Translations under genes and position numbers: made by a program
Assembly: GCF_002157855.1 (NCBI RefSeq)
Contig: NZ_CP020880.1
Coordinates: forward strand, 3,038,001 to 3,102,000
Length of the DNA stretch: 64,000 nt
Reading direction: 5' to 3'
Origin: Sutcliffiella horikoshii
GTDB lineage: Bacteria > Bacillota > Bacilli > Bacillales > Bacillaceae_I
Notes under the pieces: generated by a model
The model's database searches: none
What the model was told of the DNA's origin: nothing
Seen by the model: the letters and a program-made list of their open reading frames with translations, nothing else
Part shown: one piece after another, positions 16,469 through 27,360 of the stretch
Position numbering within the stretch: position 1 is the stretch's first letter
How the letters are laid out: each line of letters begins with the position of its first letter

Positions 16469-18718
16469 TTATACTTCTGGCTCCGGATCTTCTACAGAAG
16501 CTTTTTTAGGTCTACTAATTTGTTTGTATTTCCATTTCATCCATAGCTGTGCTGCAATGAATAAAGAAGAATACGTACCGACAATCAACCCTACCAATAA
16601 CGCGATGGAGAAGTTGGTAATCGACTCACTGCCGAAAATAAGCAAAGCGATAACCGCAATTACAACAGTCCCTACGGTATTGATAGATCTAACGAAGGTT
16701 TGTTGCAAACTCTTATTCACGATTTCTTCAAGGTCTTCATATGTTTTAACCCGCTTTTTCTTTTTCAGATTCTCACGGATTCGGTCAAACGTAACTATCG
16801 TATCATTGATCGAGTAACCGACAATGGTCAACAGGGCTGCAATGAAGGTGATATCCACTTCTAGTCTTGTTAAACTGAAGAACGATACAATAAAGAAAGC
16901 GTCATGGAACAATGCCACAATGGCAGCAAGTGCAAACATCCATTCAAATCGGATGGTTACATAGATGATGATTCCAACAGCCGCTATCAGAATGGCAAAG
17001 AAAGCATTCCTTGCAAGTTCTTGACCAACAGTTGGAGAAACCGTGCTAACACTTGGTTCCGAGCCGTATTTATTTTGCACATACTCTTTAACTTCCGCTA
17101 TCTCTGTTTGTGAAAAATCATCCACATATCTTGCAACAGCAATTTCATTATCATTTCCTGCAAGAACCACATCTTTTGGTTCTAAACCAATGGAAGCCAG
17201 TTCTTCTGTAATTTCCTCAGCTGTCAGGCTTGTCTCACTTAAAATTTCTACCCTTGTTCCACTAGCAAAATCAATTCCAAGGTTCAAGCGGAAGACAGCA
17301 AGCACTATAATCCCGGCAACAATCAAAGCACCTGAAAGCATAAAGAACTTTTTACGATGCTTCAAGAAATCCCAATTTTCAAATCGGTTAGGTGGCTCCG
17401 TATTTTCATCTGTCATATTGATATCAAGGATATCTTCTTTTTTCACACCGAATAGATGTGGTTTATTATTCATAAATCTGCTGTTCACCCACAGGCCAAG
17501 CAATAGTCTTGAACCAAAAACAGCGGTAATGAAGCTCAATAGGATACTCACAATCAACATCGTCGCAAATCCTTTAACAGAGCTTGTTCCATAAACGAAC
17601 ATAACACCTGCTGCAAGGAGCGTAGTCAAGTTGGCATCCAAAATGGTTGAAAACGAGTTTCTGCTTCCTGCACGGAAGGCAGACATGGCAGATCTGCCAA
17701 GTTTTAATTCTTCTTTAATTCGTTCATAGGTGATAATATTGGCATCAACTGCCATACCTACACCAAGTATCAACGCGGCAATACCAGGCAAGGTAAGTAC
17801 CCCATTCATCAATTCAAACACTAGCAGAATTAAGAATATATACGTACTCAAGGTGACAACCGCCACAAGGCCTGGCAAACGGTAGTATACAAGCATGAAA
17901 ATCAAGATAGCACTTACACCAATAATTCCTGCAAGAACCGTTTTCTGAAGTGCAGTTTCCCCGAATTTAGCACCTACAGACGTGGAATAGATTTCTTCCA
18001 ATTCAACAGGTAAGGACCCTGCTTTCAATAGCTCGGCAAGCTCTTTAGCAGATTCAATGGAAAAGTTCCCTGTAATCTGCACGTTTGTTTCATTTAATAC
18101 CTGTGTTACCTGGGCTGCGGAAAGATATTTAGGATCCTCTTTTCCAGCCTCGGCTTCATATGAATCCACACCTTCTTCAAAATCCAACCAAATAACCATC
18201 AGGTTGCGCCCAACACCCATATCGCGGACCTGACGGGTAATATCAGCAAATTCAGAAGCAGAACGAAGCGTCAGAGCCACACTTGGAGCGTTGTTTTGGT
18301 CAAAGGACTGACTTGCTCCCCCTTCTGCTAGTGCTGAACCATCCATTAGTAACTTGTCATCCACATCACGGAAGGATAATTTTGCTTCTGTGGATAGAAG
18401 TTCCCTTGCCTTGGACTGGTCTTCCACTCCGGCAAGCTGGACACGGATACGGTCATCGCCTTCGATTTGAATGTTCGGCTCACTAATCCCTAAAACGTTT
18501 ACCCTTTTATAAAGGGCACTGACCGTACTTACAAGCAAATCACGATCCACTTCACTATTTTCATTGATAGGTTTTACTTCATAGAGGACCTCAAAGCCCC
18601 CTTGAAGATCAAGACCAAGTTTAATATCTTTTGTAATTGGATTCGTAAACACTCCAATTGTGCTTCCAATTAGAATTAGAAGTAAAAAGAATGCTGCTAT
18701 CCGTCCTCTTTTGACCAT
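16469..18718 (-). CDS. secDF: fused protein translocase subunit SecDF
   Basis: A 749-residue natural fusion of SecD and SecF, as in B. subtilis, which uses proton flow to aid Sec export. I start it at ATG 18718 ('MVKRGRIAAFF'), preceded by GGAGGA; a longer GTG frame reads through that site. The SecD half begins with 'GLDLQGGFEVLYEV' and has the large periplasmic-type loop (about 40-270) and six helices with 'GVGMAVDANIITYERIKEEL'. The SecF half starts near residue 450, with 'LGIDFASGTRVE' and 'TIVGYSINDTIVTFDRIREN'. Twelve membrane helices in all. Confidence 0.96.
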   Translation of the reverse strand: MVKRGRIAAFFLLLILIGSTIGVFTNPITKDIKLGLDLQGGFEVLYEVKPINENSEVDRDLLVSTVSALYKRVNVLGISEPNIQIEGDDRIRVQLAGVEDQSKARELLSTEAKLSFRDVDDKLLMDGSALAEGGASQSFDQNNAPSVALTLRSASEFADITRQVRDMGVGRNLMVIWLDFEEGVDSYEAEAGKEDPKYLSAAQVTQVLNETNVQITGNFSIESAKELAELLKAGSLPVELEEIYSTSVGAKFGETALQKTVLAGIIGVSAILIFMLVYYRLPGLVAVVTLSTYIFLILLVFELMNGVLTLPGIAALILGVGMAVDANIITYERIKEELKLGRSAMSAFRAGSRNSFSTILDANLTTLLAAGVMFVYGTSSVKGFATMLIVSILLSFITAVFGSRLLLGLWVNSRFMNNKPHLFGVKKEDILDINMTDENTEPPNRFENWDFLKHRKKFFMLSGALIVAGIIVLAVFRLNLGIDFASGTRVEILSETSLTAEEITEELASIGLEPKDVVLAGNDNEIAVARYVDDFSQTEIAEVKEYVQNKYGSEPSVSTVSPTVGQELARNAFFAILIAAVGIIIYVTIRFEWMFALAAIVALFHDAFFIVSFFSLTRLEVDITFIAALLTIVGYSINDTIVTFDRIRENLKKKKRVKTYEDLEEIVNKSLQQTFVRSINTVGTVVIAVIALLIFGSESITNFSIALLVGLIVGTYSSLFIAAQLWMKWKYKQISRPKKASVEDPEPEV

Positions 18719-18894
18719 TCGTGAAAAATCCTCCTTCTGCACTTACAATCGATGAAATGTCTTCCGTTTTATGGACACTTGGCTTCTTACATGCTTCACG
18801 TAAAATTATGTAAAATAGTTAATTAAAGCCGTTGCAATGCCATCATGTACCATTATGATTCATCCATTAATGCCTGTCAATTTTTGCTGAAAAT

Positions 18895-19194
18895 TTAATC
18901 TTTTTGAGACGTGAAATAGTTTGGTGCTTTATACGCTTCGATGGTGATGTAACTCATATAGTCGGTGATCGATAAGCTGTACACATCATTGACCAGTTCA
19001 AACAGTCTTTTTGTTTCGGGGCGCTTCCATTTCTTTTTAGTCAAGCACTCCCACAATTCGTCCTCAGATACGGTGTCATAGCCGAAAAGCTGAAATTCCT
19101 CCAGCTTGCTCTGCAAAATCGGACCCAGGTCGTACCGGAAAAGGTCATAAGCATGTTCATTGGTTTCTTTTTTCATTGTTGATTGAACCCCCAT
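18895..19194 (-). CDS. comN: post-transcriptional regulator ComN (YrzD family)
   Basis: A small acidic cytoplasmic protein of 93-99 residues. 'YDLFRYDLGPILQSKLEEFQ', 'GYDTVSEDELWECLTKKKWK' and 'YMSYITIEAYK' match the ComN/YrzD family. In B. subtilis ComN is needed for comE late-competence expression after transcription and is placed at the poles and septum by the Min/DivIVA system. It lies between secDF and spoVB as in B. subtilis. Two starts are possible: ATG 19194, or ATG 19176 with GGGGGT upstream. The 18719-18894 gap contains no gene. Confidence 0.82.
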   Translation of the reverse strand: MGVQSTMKKETNEHAYDLFRYDLGPILQSKLEEFQLFGYDTVSEDELWECLTKKKWKRPETKRLFELVNDVYSLSITDYMSYITIEAYKAPNYFTSQKD

Positions 19195-19341
19195 TCAATT
19201 CACTCTCTCATTATAATGCTTATTTCTGATAACCTTCTTTCCTTTCCTAGCACCTTGATAATACTTGTCATGCTTGGCCCACTCTTGTGCATATAGATAA
19301 TTGTATATGATAAGTCAGTAATTGAGAAGGCAGGGAATGGC

Positions 19342-20898
19342 ATGACAAAGCAAACATTTTTAAGAGGGACCTTAATTTTAATTATTGCCGGTTTGATCAC
19401 AAGGGTGTTAGGGTTTGTCAACCGGATAGTGGTAGCAAGGTTTATCGGGGAAGAAGGCGTGGGACTTTACATGATGGCCGTTCCTACACTTGTACTGACG
19501 ATAACCATTACCCAACTTGGTTTGCCTGTTGCCATTTCCAAATTGGTAGCAGAGGCGGAAGCCCAAGGGAATCATAGGAAGATCAAAAAGATTTTGGTCG
19601 TATCCCTTGCCACGACTGGAGCACTAAGCATTATCTTCACTCCCGCCATGATTCTCCTCGCTCCTTACTTATCCAATAATCTATTTACAGATCCAAGAAC
19701 CTATTACCCATTGATGGCTATAGCACCTGTCGTTCCGATTATCGCCATCTCTTCTGTCCTACGCGGCTATTTCCAAGGAAGGCAGAATATGAAACCATCC
19801 GCCATTTCACAGGTCATTGAACAGGTGGTCAGGATTTCCTTAGTTGCTGCTTGTACAAAAGCATTGCTTCCATACGGAATCGAATATGCAGCAGCAGGCG
19901 CCATGCTTTCCGCAGTCGTTGGAGAACTGATGTCCTTGCTTTACATGCTCTTTGTTTTTAAAAATAAAAAATCTTTCCGTTTGCGTCGAAAGTTCTTTAA
20001 CTATGTTGGCGAAGGAAAAGAGACATTCCGTGATTTGATGCGGATTGCCCTTCCAACTACGGGAAGCAGAATGATTGGTTCAGTTGCTTGGTTTTTCGAA
20101 CCAATTGTCGTTGCCCAAAGCTTAGCTATTGCCGGTGTGGCAACTGCAATGGCCACCAAGCAGTACGGAGAGCTAGTAGGGTTTGCACTTCCATTGATGA
20201 TGCTGCCGTCCTTTATTACTTATTCCTTATCCACCGCCCTCGTTCCTGCCATAAGTGAAGCAGCTGCGAAAAAAAACAGTATTCTTATTGAACATCGCCT
20301 TCAACAAGCATTAAGGCTTTCCTTTGTTACAGGCGGACTCGCAGTGGTACTTCTTTTCGTATATGCGGAGCCTATCATGTTATTAATGTATGGCAGCAGC
20401 AAAGCGGCCATCTATATAAAAGTCATGGCCCCATTCTTTTTGTTCTATTATTTCCAAGGACCACTGCAGGCCACTTTGCAGGCATTGGACCTAGCAAAAG
20501 CAGCCATGATCAACAGCTTCATTGGCGCCGCAGTGAAAACAGCTGTTATCTTTGTTTTGGCCAGTAAGCCTGCCTTTGGGATTATGGGAGCGGCACTTGG
20601 GATTGTGATTGGAATGATGCTTGTTACCTTGTTGCATATGGCAACCATTATGAAGGCCCTTAACTACTCGCTGTATATCCGCGATTATGTAAAAAGCTTC
20701 ATTACCATGGGGATTTGTGTCATTGCAGGAATGTGGATGGTCGACCATTTCCTGCTGGGCCTTGGCGTGGGTCAACGGAGTGGATTGATGATTATCCTTA
20801 CATGCATTCTGTATTTGGTTCTATTATTGGTTTTGGGATTAGTAAAAAGGGAAGAACTTGCAAGGCTGCCATTCTTGAAAAAGTGGCTGGCGAGGTAG
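19342..20898 (+). CDS. spoVB: stage V sporulation protein B, MVF/PST-type flippase
   Basis: A 518-residue polytopic membrane protein with 13-14 hydrophobic helices, of the polysaccharide-transporter/MurJ-like superfamily. SpoVB is needed for spore cortex synthesis and is thought to move lipid-linked peptidoglycan precursor across the forespore outer membrane. The N-terminus 'FLRGTLILIIAGLITRVLGF' and 'RGYFQGRQNMKPSAISQVIEQ' are characteristic of SpoVB rather than the related YabM or YtgP. It is the only + strand gene between 9 and 21.7 kb and is followed by a hairpin. Confidence 0.92.
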   Translation: MTKQTFLRGTLILIIAGLITRVLGFVNRIVVARFIGEEGVGLYMMAVPTLVLTITITQLGLPVAISKLVAEAEAQGNHRKIKKILVVSLATTGALSIIFTPAMILLAPYLSNNLFTDPRTYYPLMAIAPVVPIIAISSVLRGYFQGRQNMKPSAISQVIEQVVRISLVAACTKALLPYGIEYAAAGAMLSAVVGELMSLLYMLFVFKNKKSFRLRRKFFNYVGEGKETFRDLMRIALPTTGSRMIGSVAWFFEPIVVAQSLAIAGVATAMATKQYGELVGFALPLMMLPSFITYSLSTALVPAISEAAAKKNSILIEHRLQQALRLSFVTGGLAVVLLFVYAEPIMLLMYGSSKAAIYIKVMAPFFLFYYFQGPLQATLQALDLAKAAMINSFIGAAVKTAVIFVLASKPAFGIMGAALGIVIGMMLVTLLHMATIMKALNYSLYIRDYVKSFITMGICVIAGMWMVDHFLLGLGVGQRSGLMIILTCILYLVLLLVLGLVKREELARLPFLKKWLAR

Positions 20899-20913
20899 CG
20901 GGGTTTACCGTTT

Positions 20914-20952
20914 GGGGTGTCTGGAACTCTCCGTTTCAGACACCCCCTTCCT
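20914..20952. terminator. terminator between spoVB and yrbG-like gene
   Basis: GGGGTGTCTG (20914-20923) pairs with CAGACACCCC (20937-20946) between convergent genes; the T tract is interrupted on the + side. Confidence 0.7.
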
Positions 20953-21615
20953 TTATTCATCCATTAAATCGATAAAAAACACTCCATTATCATAGCTGCA
21001 ATAGGAAATCTTTTGGATATCCTTGTAACCGAGTGATCTGAGCTGTTGCCTCAGCCATAGATTTGTTTTGCCAATCCGCTTTAAATGGTCTTCTTGAATA
21101 GCTCCGTCCATCACTAAAGGCAGATTCATCGAGGCCCCTTCTTCATCAGAATCCTCTTCCACCTTCTTTTTCTCAAACACCGATAGTTTTCCTGATGGTT
21201 CAAGAATGGCAAATTCTACATCAGCTACATTCTTCACGTTCTTTTCCCTGAGCTGGACAAGTAGGTCATCAAAGTTATATCGTTGTTTTTTCATTGCCTC
21301 TTCATCTATTTTTCCATTATTTATGATCACACTAGGTTTTCCATCAATCAAATCTCTGAATCGTTGGCTTTTTAGTGATACAAAGGCAAGCAGTATTTGA
21401 ATCCCCATTAACAAAAACATGGGAAGCAGCGAATGGATCAGTGGGTCTTTCGGATTTTCGATGGCCATGACAGCCATTTCGGCAATCATGATAAAGACGA
21501 CCAGGTCCAAGACACTCAATTCCCCTATTTCTCTTTTTCCCATCACACGGAAGATGAAAAGAATAAGGAAATATAGAAAAATCGTTCTTGCAATGATCAA
21601 TATGTATTCTTCCAA
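20953..21615 (-). CDS. DUF421-family membrane protein (YrbG/YetF-like)
   Basis: A 220-residue protein starting at TTG 21615 with a GGGGGCGGA site. Three N-terminal helices (about 5-75) carry the family motif 'FRVMGKREIGELSVLDLVVF'. Two cytoplasmic beta-rich DUF421 units follow, with 'DGKPSVIINNGKIDEEAMKK' and the repeat-like 'LPLVMDGAIQEDHLKRIGKT'. Relatives YetF, YrbG and YdfS are linked to the spore or to persistent membranes in B. subtilis, but the biochemical role is not clear. It points against spoVB. Confidence 0.85.
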   Translation of the reverse strand: MEEYILIIARTIFLYFLILFIFRVMGKREIGELSVLDLVVFIMIAEMAVMAIENPKDPLIHSLLPMFLLMGIQILLAFVSLKSQRFRDLIDGKPSVIINNGKIDEEAMKKQRYNFDDLLVQLREKNVKNVADVEFAILEPSGKLSVFEKKKVEEDSDEEGASMNLPLVMDGAIQEDHLKRIGKTNLWLRQQLRSLGYKDIQKISYCSYDNGVFFIDLMDE

Positions 21616-21747
21616 TGCATCCGCCCCCCATGAAAATAGACAATACTAGCTTTAGTTTCCACCCAAAAAATATTTATATTCTATAATGACTTTCTGGTGA
21701 ATATGCTTGTATTACTTAGCATGTACTATGAAAGGGGAAAAGTGCGC

Positions 21748-22137
21748 ATGGAATCAAAACGACTTGGTTTAGCTATCATGTATGGCTTGATTACCGTTTT
21801 TATGTTGGCAATCGTCATCAGTTTAATATTTTCCTTACTTTTGCGGTTCACGTCACTTCAAGAAACTAGTGTGGCATGGATCATTGTGACTTTATCATTT
21901 ATTACGCTGTTTATTGGTGGATTTATTTCCGGCGGGCGTGGAAAAGAAAAAGGGTGGCTGCTTGGCGGAGCAACAGGCGGTGCCTATACACTTGTCATTT
22001 TTCTTTTTCAGTACCTAGGAAATGACTCCTTGTTCACCATGCAGCAAATGTTATTTCATCTTGGATTTATCGGGATCGCCGCTCTTGGTGGGATTTTTGG
22101 AGTGAATGTTAGCGGTGGTTATACGTCAAAAGCCTGA
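21748..22137 (+). CDS. TIGR04086-family four-helix membrane protein (YrzE-like)
   Basis: A 129-residue membrane protein. I start it at ATG 21748 because AAAGGGGA lies nine bases before it; an upstream in-frame ATG (21697) has no site. Four helices are visible, separated by short loops including 'GGFISGGRGKEKGWLLGGATGG', a glycine-rich stretch typical of the YrzE/TIGR04086 group. The gene position between yrbG and yajC is that of yrzE in B. subtilis. Function unknown. Confidence 0.8.
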   Translation: MESKRLGLAIMYGLITVFMLAIVISLIFSLLLRFTSLQETSVAWIIVTLSFITLFIGGFISGGRGKEKGWLLGGATGGAYTLVIFLFQYLGNDSLFTMQQMLFHLGFIGIAALGGIFGVNVSGGYTSKA

Positions 22138-22140
22138 TAG

Positions 22141-22182
22141 AAAAAAGAGCATGAACCCACCTTAGGGAACATGCTCTTTAAT
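22141..22182. terminator. bidirectional terminator between yrzE-like gene and yajC
   Basis: AAAAAAGAGCATG (22141-22153) pairs with CATGCTCTTT (22170-22179), with A and T tracts serving both convergent genes. Confidence 0.9.
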
Positions 22183-22184
22183 CA

Positions 22185-22448
22185 TTAGTCTTGAACTACA
22201 TCTCTAACCGCTTGGCGGTCGTATGTAAGACGAGATCCGTCTCCTGCTTTGATGACAATCTTGTCCTCATCCAATGCATCCACGATACCGTGTAATCCAC
22301 CGATTGTAACAACTTTGTCCCCTTTTTGCAGGCTAGTCTGCATTTCACGAACTTGCTTTTGACGCTTTTGTTGTGGGCGAATTAACAAGAAGTAGAAAAT
22401 AGCAAACATTAATACTAAAGGTAAAATAGCACCAGCCATTCCTTCCAT
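22185..22448 (-). CDS. yajC: preprotein translocase subunit YajC
   Basis: An 87-residue single-span membrane protein (YrbF in B. subtilis) that associates with SecDF. One helix covers residues 6-24, followed by the typical 'LIRPQQKRQKQVREMQTSLQ' and 'GDKVVTIGGLHGIVDALDED'. The ATG has AAGGAGG upstream. It ends the tgt-yajC unit; secDF is located 4 kb away in the same orientation. Confidence 0.95.
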   Translation of the reverse strand: MEGMAGAILPLVLMFAIFYFLLIRPQQKRQKQVREMQTSLQKGDKVVTIGGLHGIVDALDEDKIVIKAGDGSRLTYDRQAVRDVVQD

Positions 22449-22492
22449 GTTGTAACGCCTCCTTTCTCATCAGTCATGTATGGGAAGAGATT

Positions 22493-23864
<1,372 letters not shown>

Positions 23865-23902
23865 AGGGGCCCTTTATTACAAAGAAACAGCCTCTTTCAT
23901 TT

Positions 23903-24931
23903 TTATAAAATAAGCATGGCGTCGCCGAAGCTGAAGAAGCGGTATCGTTCTTTGACGGCTTCTTCGTAGGCGTGCATGACGTTTTCACGGCCGGCAAGGG
24001 CGCTGACTAGCATGATTAGGGTTGATTTTGGCAGGTGGAAGTTGGTGATCATGCCATCAATGGCCGCAAACTTGTAACCTGGGTATATGAATATGTTTGT
24101 CCAACCGCTCGCCTCTTTAAACTCTCCATGATCACGTGCAATCGTTTCGAGCGTTCGTGTGGAAGTAGTGCCGACTGTGATGATTCTTCCGCCATTGCTG
24201 CGAACATCATTCAAAAGTCTCGCCGTTCCTTCTGACATCTGGTAAAACTCTGCATGCATATCATGTTCTTCTACGGAATCCACGCTCACTGGGCGGAATG
24301 TTCCAAGTCCTACGTGAAGGGTAATGAAAGCAGTATGTACGCCTTTATCCTTCAGTGCGTCAAGCAGTTCTTCTGTAAAATGGAGACCCGCAGTCGGTGC
24401 TGCAGCAGAACCAGTTTCTCTTGCAAAGACAGTTTGATAGCGGTCTCGATCTTCTAATTGTTCTTTGATATATGGAGGCAAGGGCATTTCTCCCAAACTA
24501 TCTAACACTTCATAGAAAATACCTTCATAGCGAAAATCAAGTTTTCTTCCGCCATGCTCGCTTTCGCCGGTGCAAATGGCAGTTAAACGGCCATCACCAA
24601 AGGAGACCACCGTTCCTTCTTTTACACGTTTGGCAGGCTTGATGAGCGTTTCCCATGTATCGCCTTCCAATTGTTTCAGTAATAGTACTTCAATTTTTGC
24701 TCCTGTTTCACTTTTGACGCCAAAGAGTCTGGCTGGCAATACTCTTGTATCGTTCAGAACGAGGCAATCGCCTTCTTTAACGTAGTCGAGTATGGAACGG
24801 AAAGTAGGTTCGTGTGTTAGGTTGCCTGTTTGTTTGTTGAGTACCATTAGGCGTGATGCTTCTCTTTGTTCTAGTGGTGTTTGTGCGATTAGTTCTTCTG
24901 GTAAGTGGAAATCAAATAAATCTATCTTCAT
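23903..24931 (-). CDS. queA: S-adenosylmethionine:tRNA ribosyltransferase-isomerase QueA
   Basis: A 342-residue enzyme that adds the ribosyl part of SAM to preQ1-tRNA to give epoxyqueuosine. The N-terminus '[20 protein letters not shown]', '[18 protein letters not shown]', '[17 protein letters not shown]' and the C-terminal '[19 protein letters not shown]' are all family signatures, and the length is typical. An AAAGGTGA site precedes the ATG. It pairs functionally with tgt downstream; a repeat island of about 400 bp separates it from the ruv genes upstream. Confidence 0.97.
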   Translation of the reverse strand: MKIDLFDFHLPEELIAQTPLEQREASRLMVLNKQTGNLTHEPTFRSILDYVKEGDCLVLNDTRVLPARLFGVKSETGAKIEVLLLKQLEGDTWETLIKPAKRVKEGTVVSFGDGRLTAICTGESEHGGRKLDFRYEGIFYEVLDSLGEMPLPPYIKEQLEDRDRYQTVFARETGSAAAPTAGLHFTEELLDALKDKGVHTAFITLHVGLGTFRPVSVDSVEEHDMHAEFYQMSEGTARLLNDVRSNGGRIITVGTTSTRTLETIARDHGEFKEASGWTNIFIYPGYKFAAIDGMITNFHLPKSTLIMLVSALAGRENVMHAYEEAVKERYRFFSFGDAMLIL

Positions 24932-24973
24932 AGTGTCACCTTTTCTTGTTTGCTTTCTTAGAGTCTGGTTGAC

Positions 24974-25328
24974 TCCTGTATCCTTGCGTTCCAGGTGTTC
25001 GCTTATCCAGAGGACGGGGCTCGCGCCTCCTCACTTCGTTGTAAGCCACTGAAAATATCACTAATTTAATATATTGTTATGACACCGCTGTTGATTTCCG
25101 CAAAGGGCTTCGCTTTCCTAGGGGCACTGCTGGAGCCTCCTCTGCAAGCCTGCGGGGTCTCCACCTAGCGCTATCTCCCTCAGGAGTCTTCGCCTTTTGC
25201 TCCAATCAACAGCTAGAGATTACAGGCACATGATATTTCAGTTTCTCAGTGGCTTCCTTCGTTGTGTGCTCTCAACCAACTGTTACTCCCCCGCTGGAGT
25301 CTCACACCTTGCACTCCAGTCTACAGGT
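24974..25328. repeat. GC-rich dispersed repeat (copy 2), split by an insertion
   Basis: The left part (24974-25042) matches the start of copy 1 (CCTGTA..CGTTCCAGGTGTTCGC, then GCCTCCTCACTTCGTTG). The right part (25266-25328) matches its end (GGAGTCTCACACCTTGCACT, then CCAGTCTACAGG). A 214-bp MITE-like insert separates them at CTTCGTTGT. This explains the whole 24932-25338 gap between queA and the DUF2905 gene. Confidence 0.7.
25043..25256. mobile_element. MITE-like insertion nested in the repeat
   Basis: A 214-bp non-coding insert with imperfect terminal inverted repeats: the left end is AAGCCACTGAAAATATCA, and the right end read inverted is GAAGCCACTGAGAAACTGAA followed by ATATCA. It is flanked by a direct repeat CTTCGTTGT (25034-25042 and 25257-25265) that looks like an 8-9 bp target duplication. 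Its middle (25087-25213) is a second inverted unit, GCTGTTGATT...AATCAACAGC, related to 50579-50662. No transposase is encoded, so it would need one in trans. Confidence 0.6.
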
Positions 25329-25338
25329 GGAATCTATT

Positions 25339-25536
25339 TTATCTAAATCGGCCGATGAAATAAAATATTAGACTGAGTACGATGCTGATGATGATGGAGG
25401 TTACGATTGGGAAGAAGAATGTTACGTTCCCTTTTTTGACGACGATGTCTCCTGGGATTTTTCCGACTACTTGCCAGAGGAATCCGACGATTAAAAGTAC
25501 TGCTCCAGCTACCATCAGCATTTTAGGCAGTTCCAT
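25339..25536 (-). CDS. DUF2905 small membrane protein
   Basis: A 65-residue protein with two membrane helices (residues 5-22 and 42-62) separated by '[20 protein letters not shown]', the DUF2905 signature. It overlaps the end of ruvB by 14 bases and has its own ribosome site (GGAGGTG) inside ruvB, so it is translationally linked to it. A homologue (yrzS) occupies the same spot in B. subtilis. Function unknown. Confidence 0.85.
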   Translation of the reverse strand: MELPKMLMVAGAVLLIVGFLWQVVGKIPGDIVVKKGNVTFFFPIVTSIIISIVLSLIFYFIGRFR

Positions 25537-26536
25537 TATTGTTTGGCACCTCCATATTGAAATGACGGTACACCAGTTCTGTCACTACCCGGCCTCGGGG
25601 AGTACGTTGCAAAAATCCAATCTGAAGAAGGTATGGTTCATACACATCTTCAATGGTATGGGATTCTTCCCCGATGGTTGCTGCAATCGTATCCACGCCA
25701 ACCGGACCACCACGGAATTTTTCGATGATGCCCATCAAGAGTTTATGGTCGATATGATCTAACCCAAGTTTATCAACCTGCAAGCGATCTAACGCCTCTT
25801 TTGCAAGCGAAGCACTAATGGTATCTTTTCCTAAAACTTGGGCAAAATCCCTTACCCTTCGTAATAGTCGATTGGCGATACGAGGGGTTCCCCTTGCTCT
25901 TCTGCTTATCTCTGTGGCTGCGTCTAGTTCTAGTCCAATCTCTAGGATTTGTGCAGTGCGCAAACAGATTTCTGTTAATTGCTCTTCGTTATAATATTCC
26001 AGCCTGCTCAGTACCCCAAAACGGTCCCTTAAAGGTGCCGTCAATAAGCCCACTCTTGTGGTAGCCCCAACAAGCGTGAAAGGAGGAAGATCCAGACGAA
26101 CAGACTTTGAAGTTGGTCCTTTTCCTATCACGATATCTAAACAATAGTCCTCCATGGCAGGATAAAGAACTTCTTCTATGGACCGATGAAGACGGTGAAT
26201 TTCATCGATAAAAAGAACATCACCCGGTTCTAAGGCAGACAAAATGGCGGCAAGATCTCCTGGCCGCTCGATAGCAGGTCCCGCTGTGGTGCGAAGCTGA
26301 ACTCCCATCTCATTGGCTATGATGGCTGCAAGCGTCGTTTTCCCCAGTCCTGGAGGGCCATAAAGCAATACATGATCCAATGTTTCCTGGCGCATTTTTG
26401 CCGCTTGGATGAATACTTCCAGGTTTTCCTTCACTTTATCCTGGCCAATGTATTGTTGCAGGGTTTGAGGCCGTAAGCTATATTCTAAAGAATGCTCCTC
26501 TAAGGTTGCATCCTGCGATACCATGCGATCGTCCAT
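25523..26536 (-). CDS. ruvB: Holliday junction branch migration helicase RuvB
   Basis: A 337-residue AAA+ motor that drives branch migration with RuvA. Walker A is '[12 protein letters not shown]' (about residues 59-70), Walker B '[13 protein letters not shown]', sensor 1 '[12 protein letters not shown]', and the C-terminal winged helix contains '[16 protein letters not shown]'. Length and motifs are standard. It follows ruvA by 43 bases in the same direction. Confidence 0.97.
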   Translation of the reverse strand: MDDRMVSQDATLEEHSLEYSLRPQTLQQYIGQDKVKENLEVFIQAAKMRQETLDHVLLYGPPGLGKTTLAAIIANEMGVQLRTTAGPAIERPGDLAAILSALEPGDVLFIDEIHRLHRSIEEVLYPAMEDYCLDIVIGKGPTSKSVRLDLPPFTLVGATTRVGLLTAPLRDRFGVLSRLEYYNEEQLTEICLRTAQILEIGLELDAATEISRRARGTPRIANRLLRRVRDFAQVLGKDTISASLAKEALDRLQVDKLGLDHIDHKLLMGIIEKFRGGPVGVDTIAATIGEESHTIEDVYEPYLLQIGFLQRTPRGRVVTELVYRHFNMEVPNNNGTA

Positions 26537-26579
26537 TATGTGGTTCCCCCTTTCTTAAGAATCTGTTTCAAGTCCCATA

Positions 26580-27191
26580 TTATTTTAACAGCAGTTGCAA
26601 TGCCCTTTTTACATATTGGTCTGTAGAAAGATCTTCCTTTTGCAGGGCGGGAACGATCTTTTTAATTTCCCGTTCGCCATATCCTAGTACCTTCAATGCT
26701 TCCAACGCCTCTTCCAAAGCAGAGCTGCTTGCTCCCGGGACACTAACTTCCACATCAGGCTGAAACAGATCTGGAAAGGCACTTGGAACAAGGTCGTTCA
26801 GTTTTCCTTTTAAATCTAGTATGATCTGTCTTGCAGTTTTTTTCCCTACACCAGGGAATTTCACAAGGAATTTTTCATCCTCATTTTCTATGGCATGGAC
26901 CACCTGTGCGGGCTGACCCGATGCTAAAATGGCAAGTGCTCCTTTTGGACCGATGCCTGTAACGTTCAAAAGCTTCATAAATAAATTCTTATCTTCTCTT
27001 GTTTTGAAACCATATAGGGCCAAAATATCTTCCCTGACATGCTGATATGTATAAATGGTCACTTCTTTGTCGCGGTCGACCTGATAAATGAAAGGATTTG
27101 GTGCATTCACCTGATAGCCCACTCCCATCACTTCCACCACAACATATTCCGGTGACACGTATTCGACAAAACCTCTAATAAAATCGATCAA
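26580..27191 (-). CDS. ruvA: Holliday junction DNA-binding protein RuvA
   Basis: A 203-residue protein that binds four-way junctions and loads RuvB. Domain I is the N-terminal OB fold ('[20 protein letters not shown]'); domain II has two helix-hairpin-helix motifs ('[19 protein letters not shown]' and '[19 protein letters not shown]'); domain III, which touches RuvB, is the last 50 residues ('[20 protein letters not shown]'). It starts with TTG 27191. RuvC is not encoded nearby, as in other Firmicutes, which use RecU. Confidence 0.97.
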   Translation of the reverse strand: MIDFIRGFVEYVSPEYVVVEVMGVGYQVNAPNPFIYQVDRDKEVTIYTYQHVREDILALYGFKTREDKNLFMKLLNVTGIGPKGALAILASGQPAQVVHAIENEDEKFLVKFPGVGKKTARQIILDLKGKLNDLVPSAFPDLFQPDVEVSVPGASSSALEEALEALKVLGYGEREIKKIVPALQKEDLSTDQYVKRALQLLLK

Positions 27192-27324
27192 CGTAAAAAT
27201 ACTCCCCTTTTCGTTCAGCTTCTACTCTTCATTTTACCATGAATAGAAGAAACAATCGGCTCAAAAGAAAAAGATAGCATATTTTAGTACAATTGTTAAG
27301 GTATTTTACCTTGTCTTGAATCAA

Positions 27325-27360
27325 CGCGAAAAACAGACCAGCAGAACGCCGGCCTGTTTA
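27325..27360 (-). terminator. terminator of bofC
   Basis: On the minus strand AAACAGGCCGGC (27359-27348) pairs with its partner at 27342-27331, followed by a T run (TTTTT to 27326). The stem overlaps the bofC stop codon. Confidence 0.85.
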
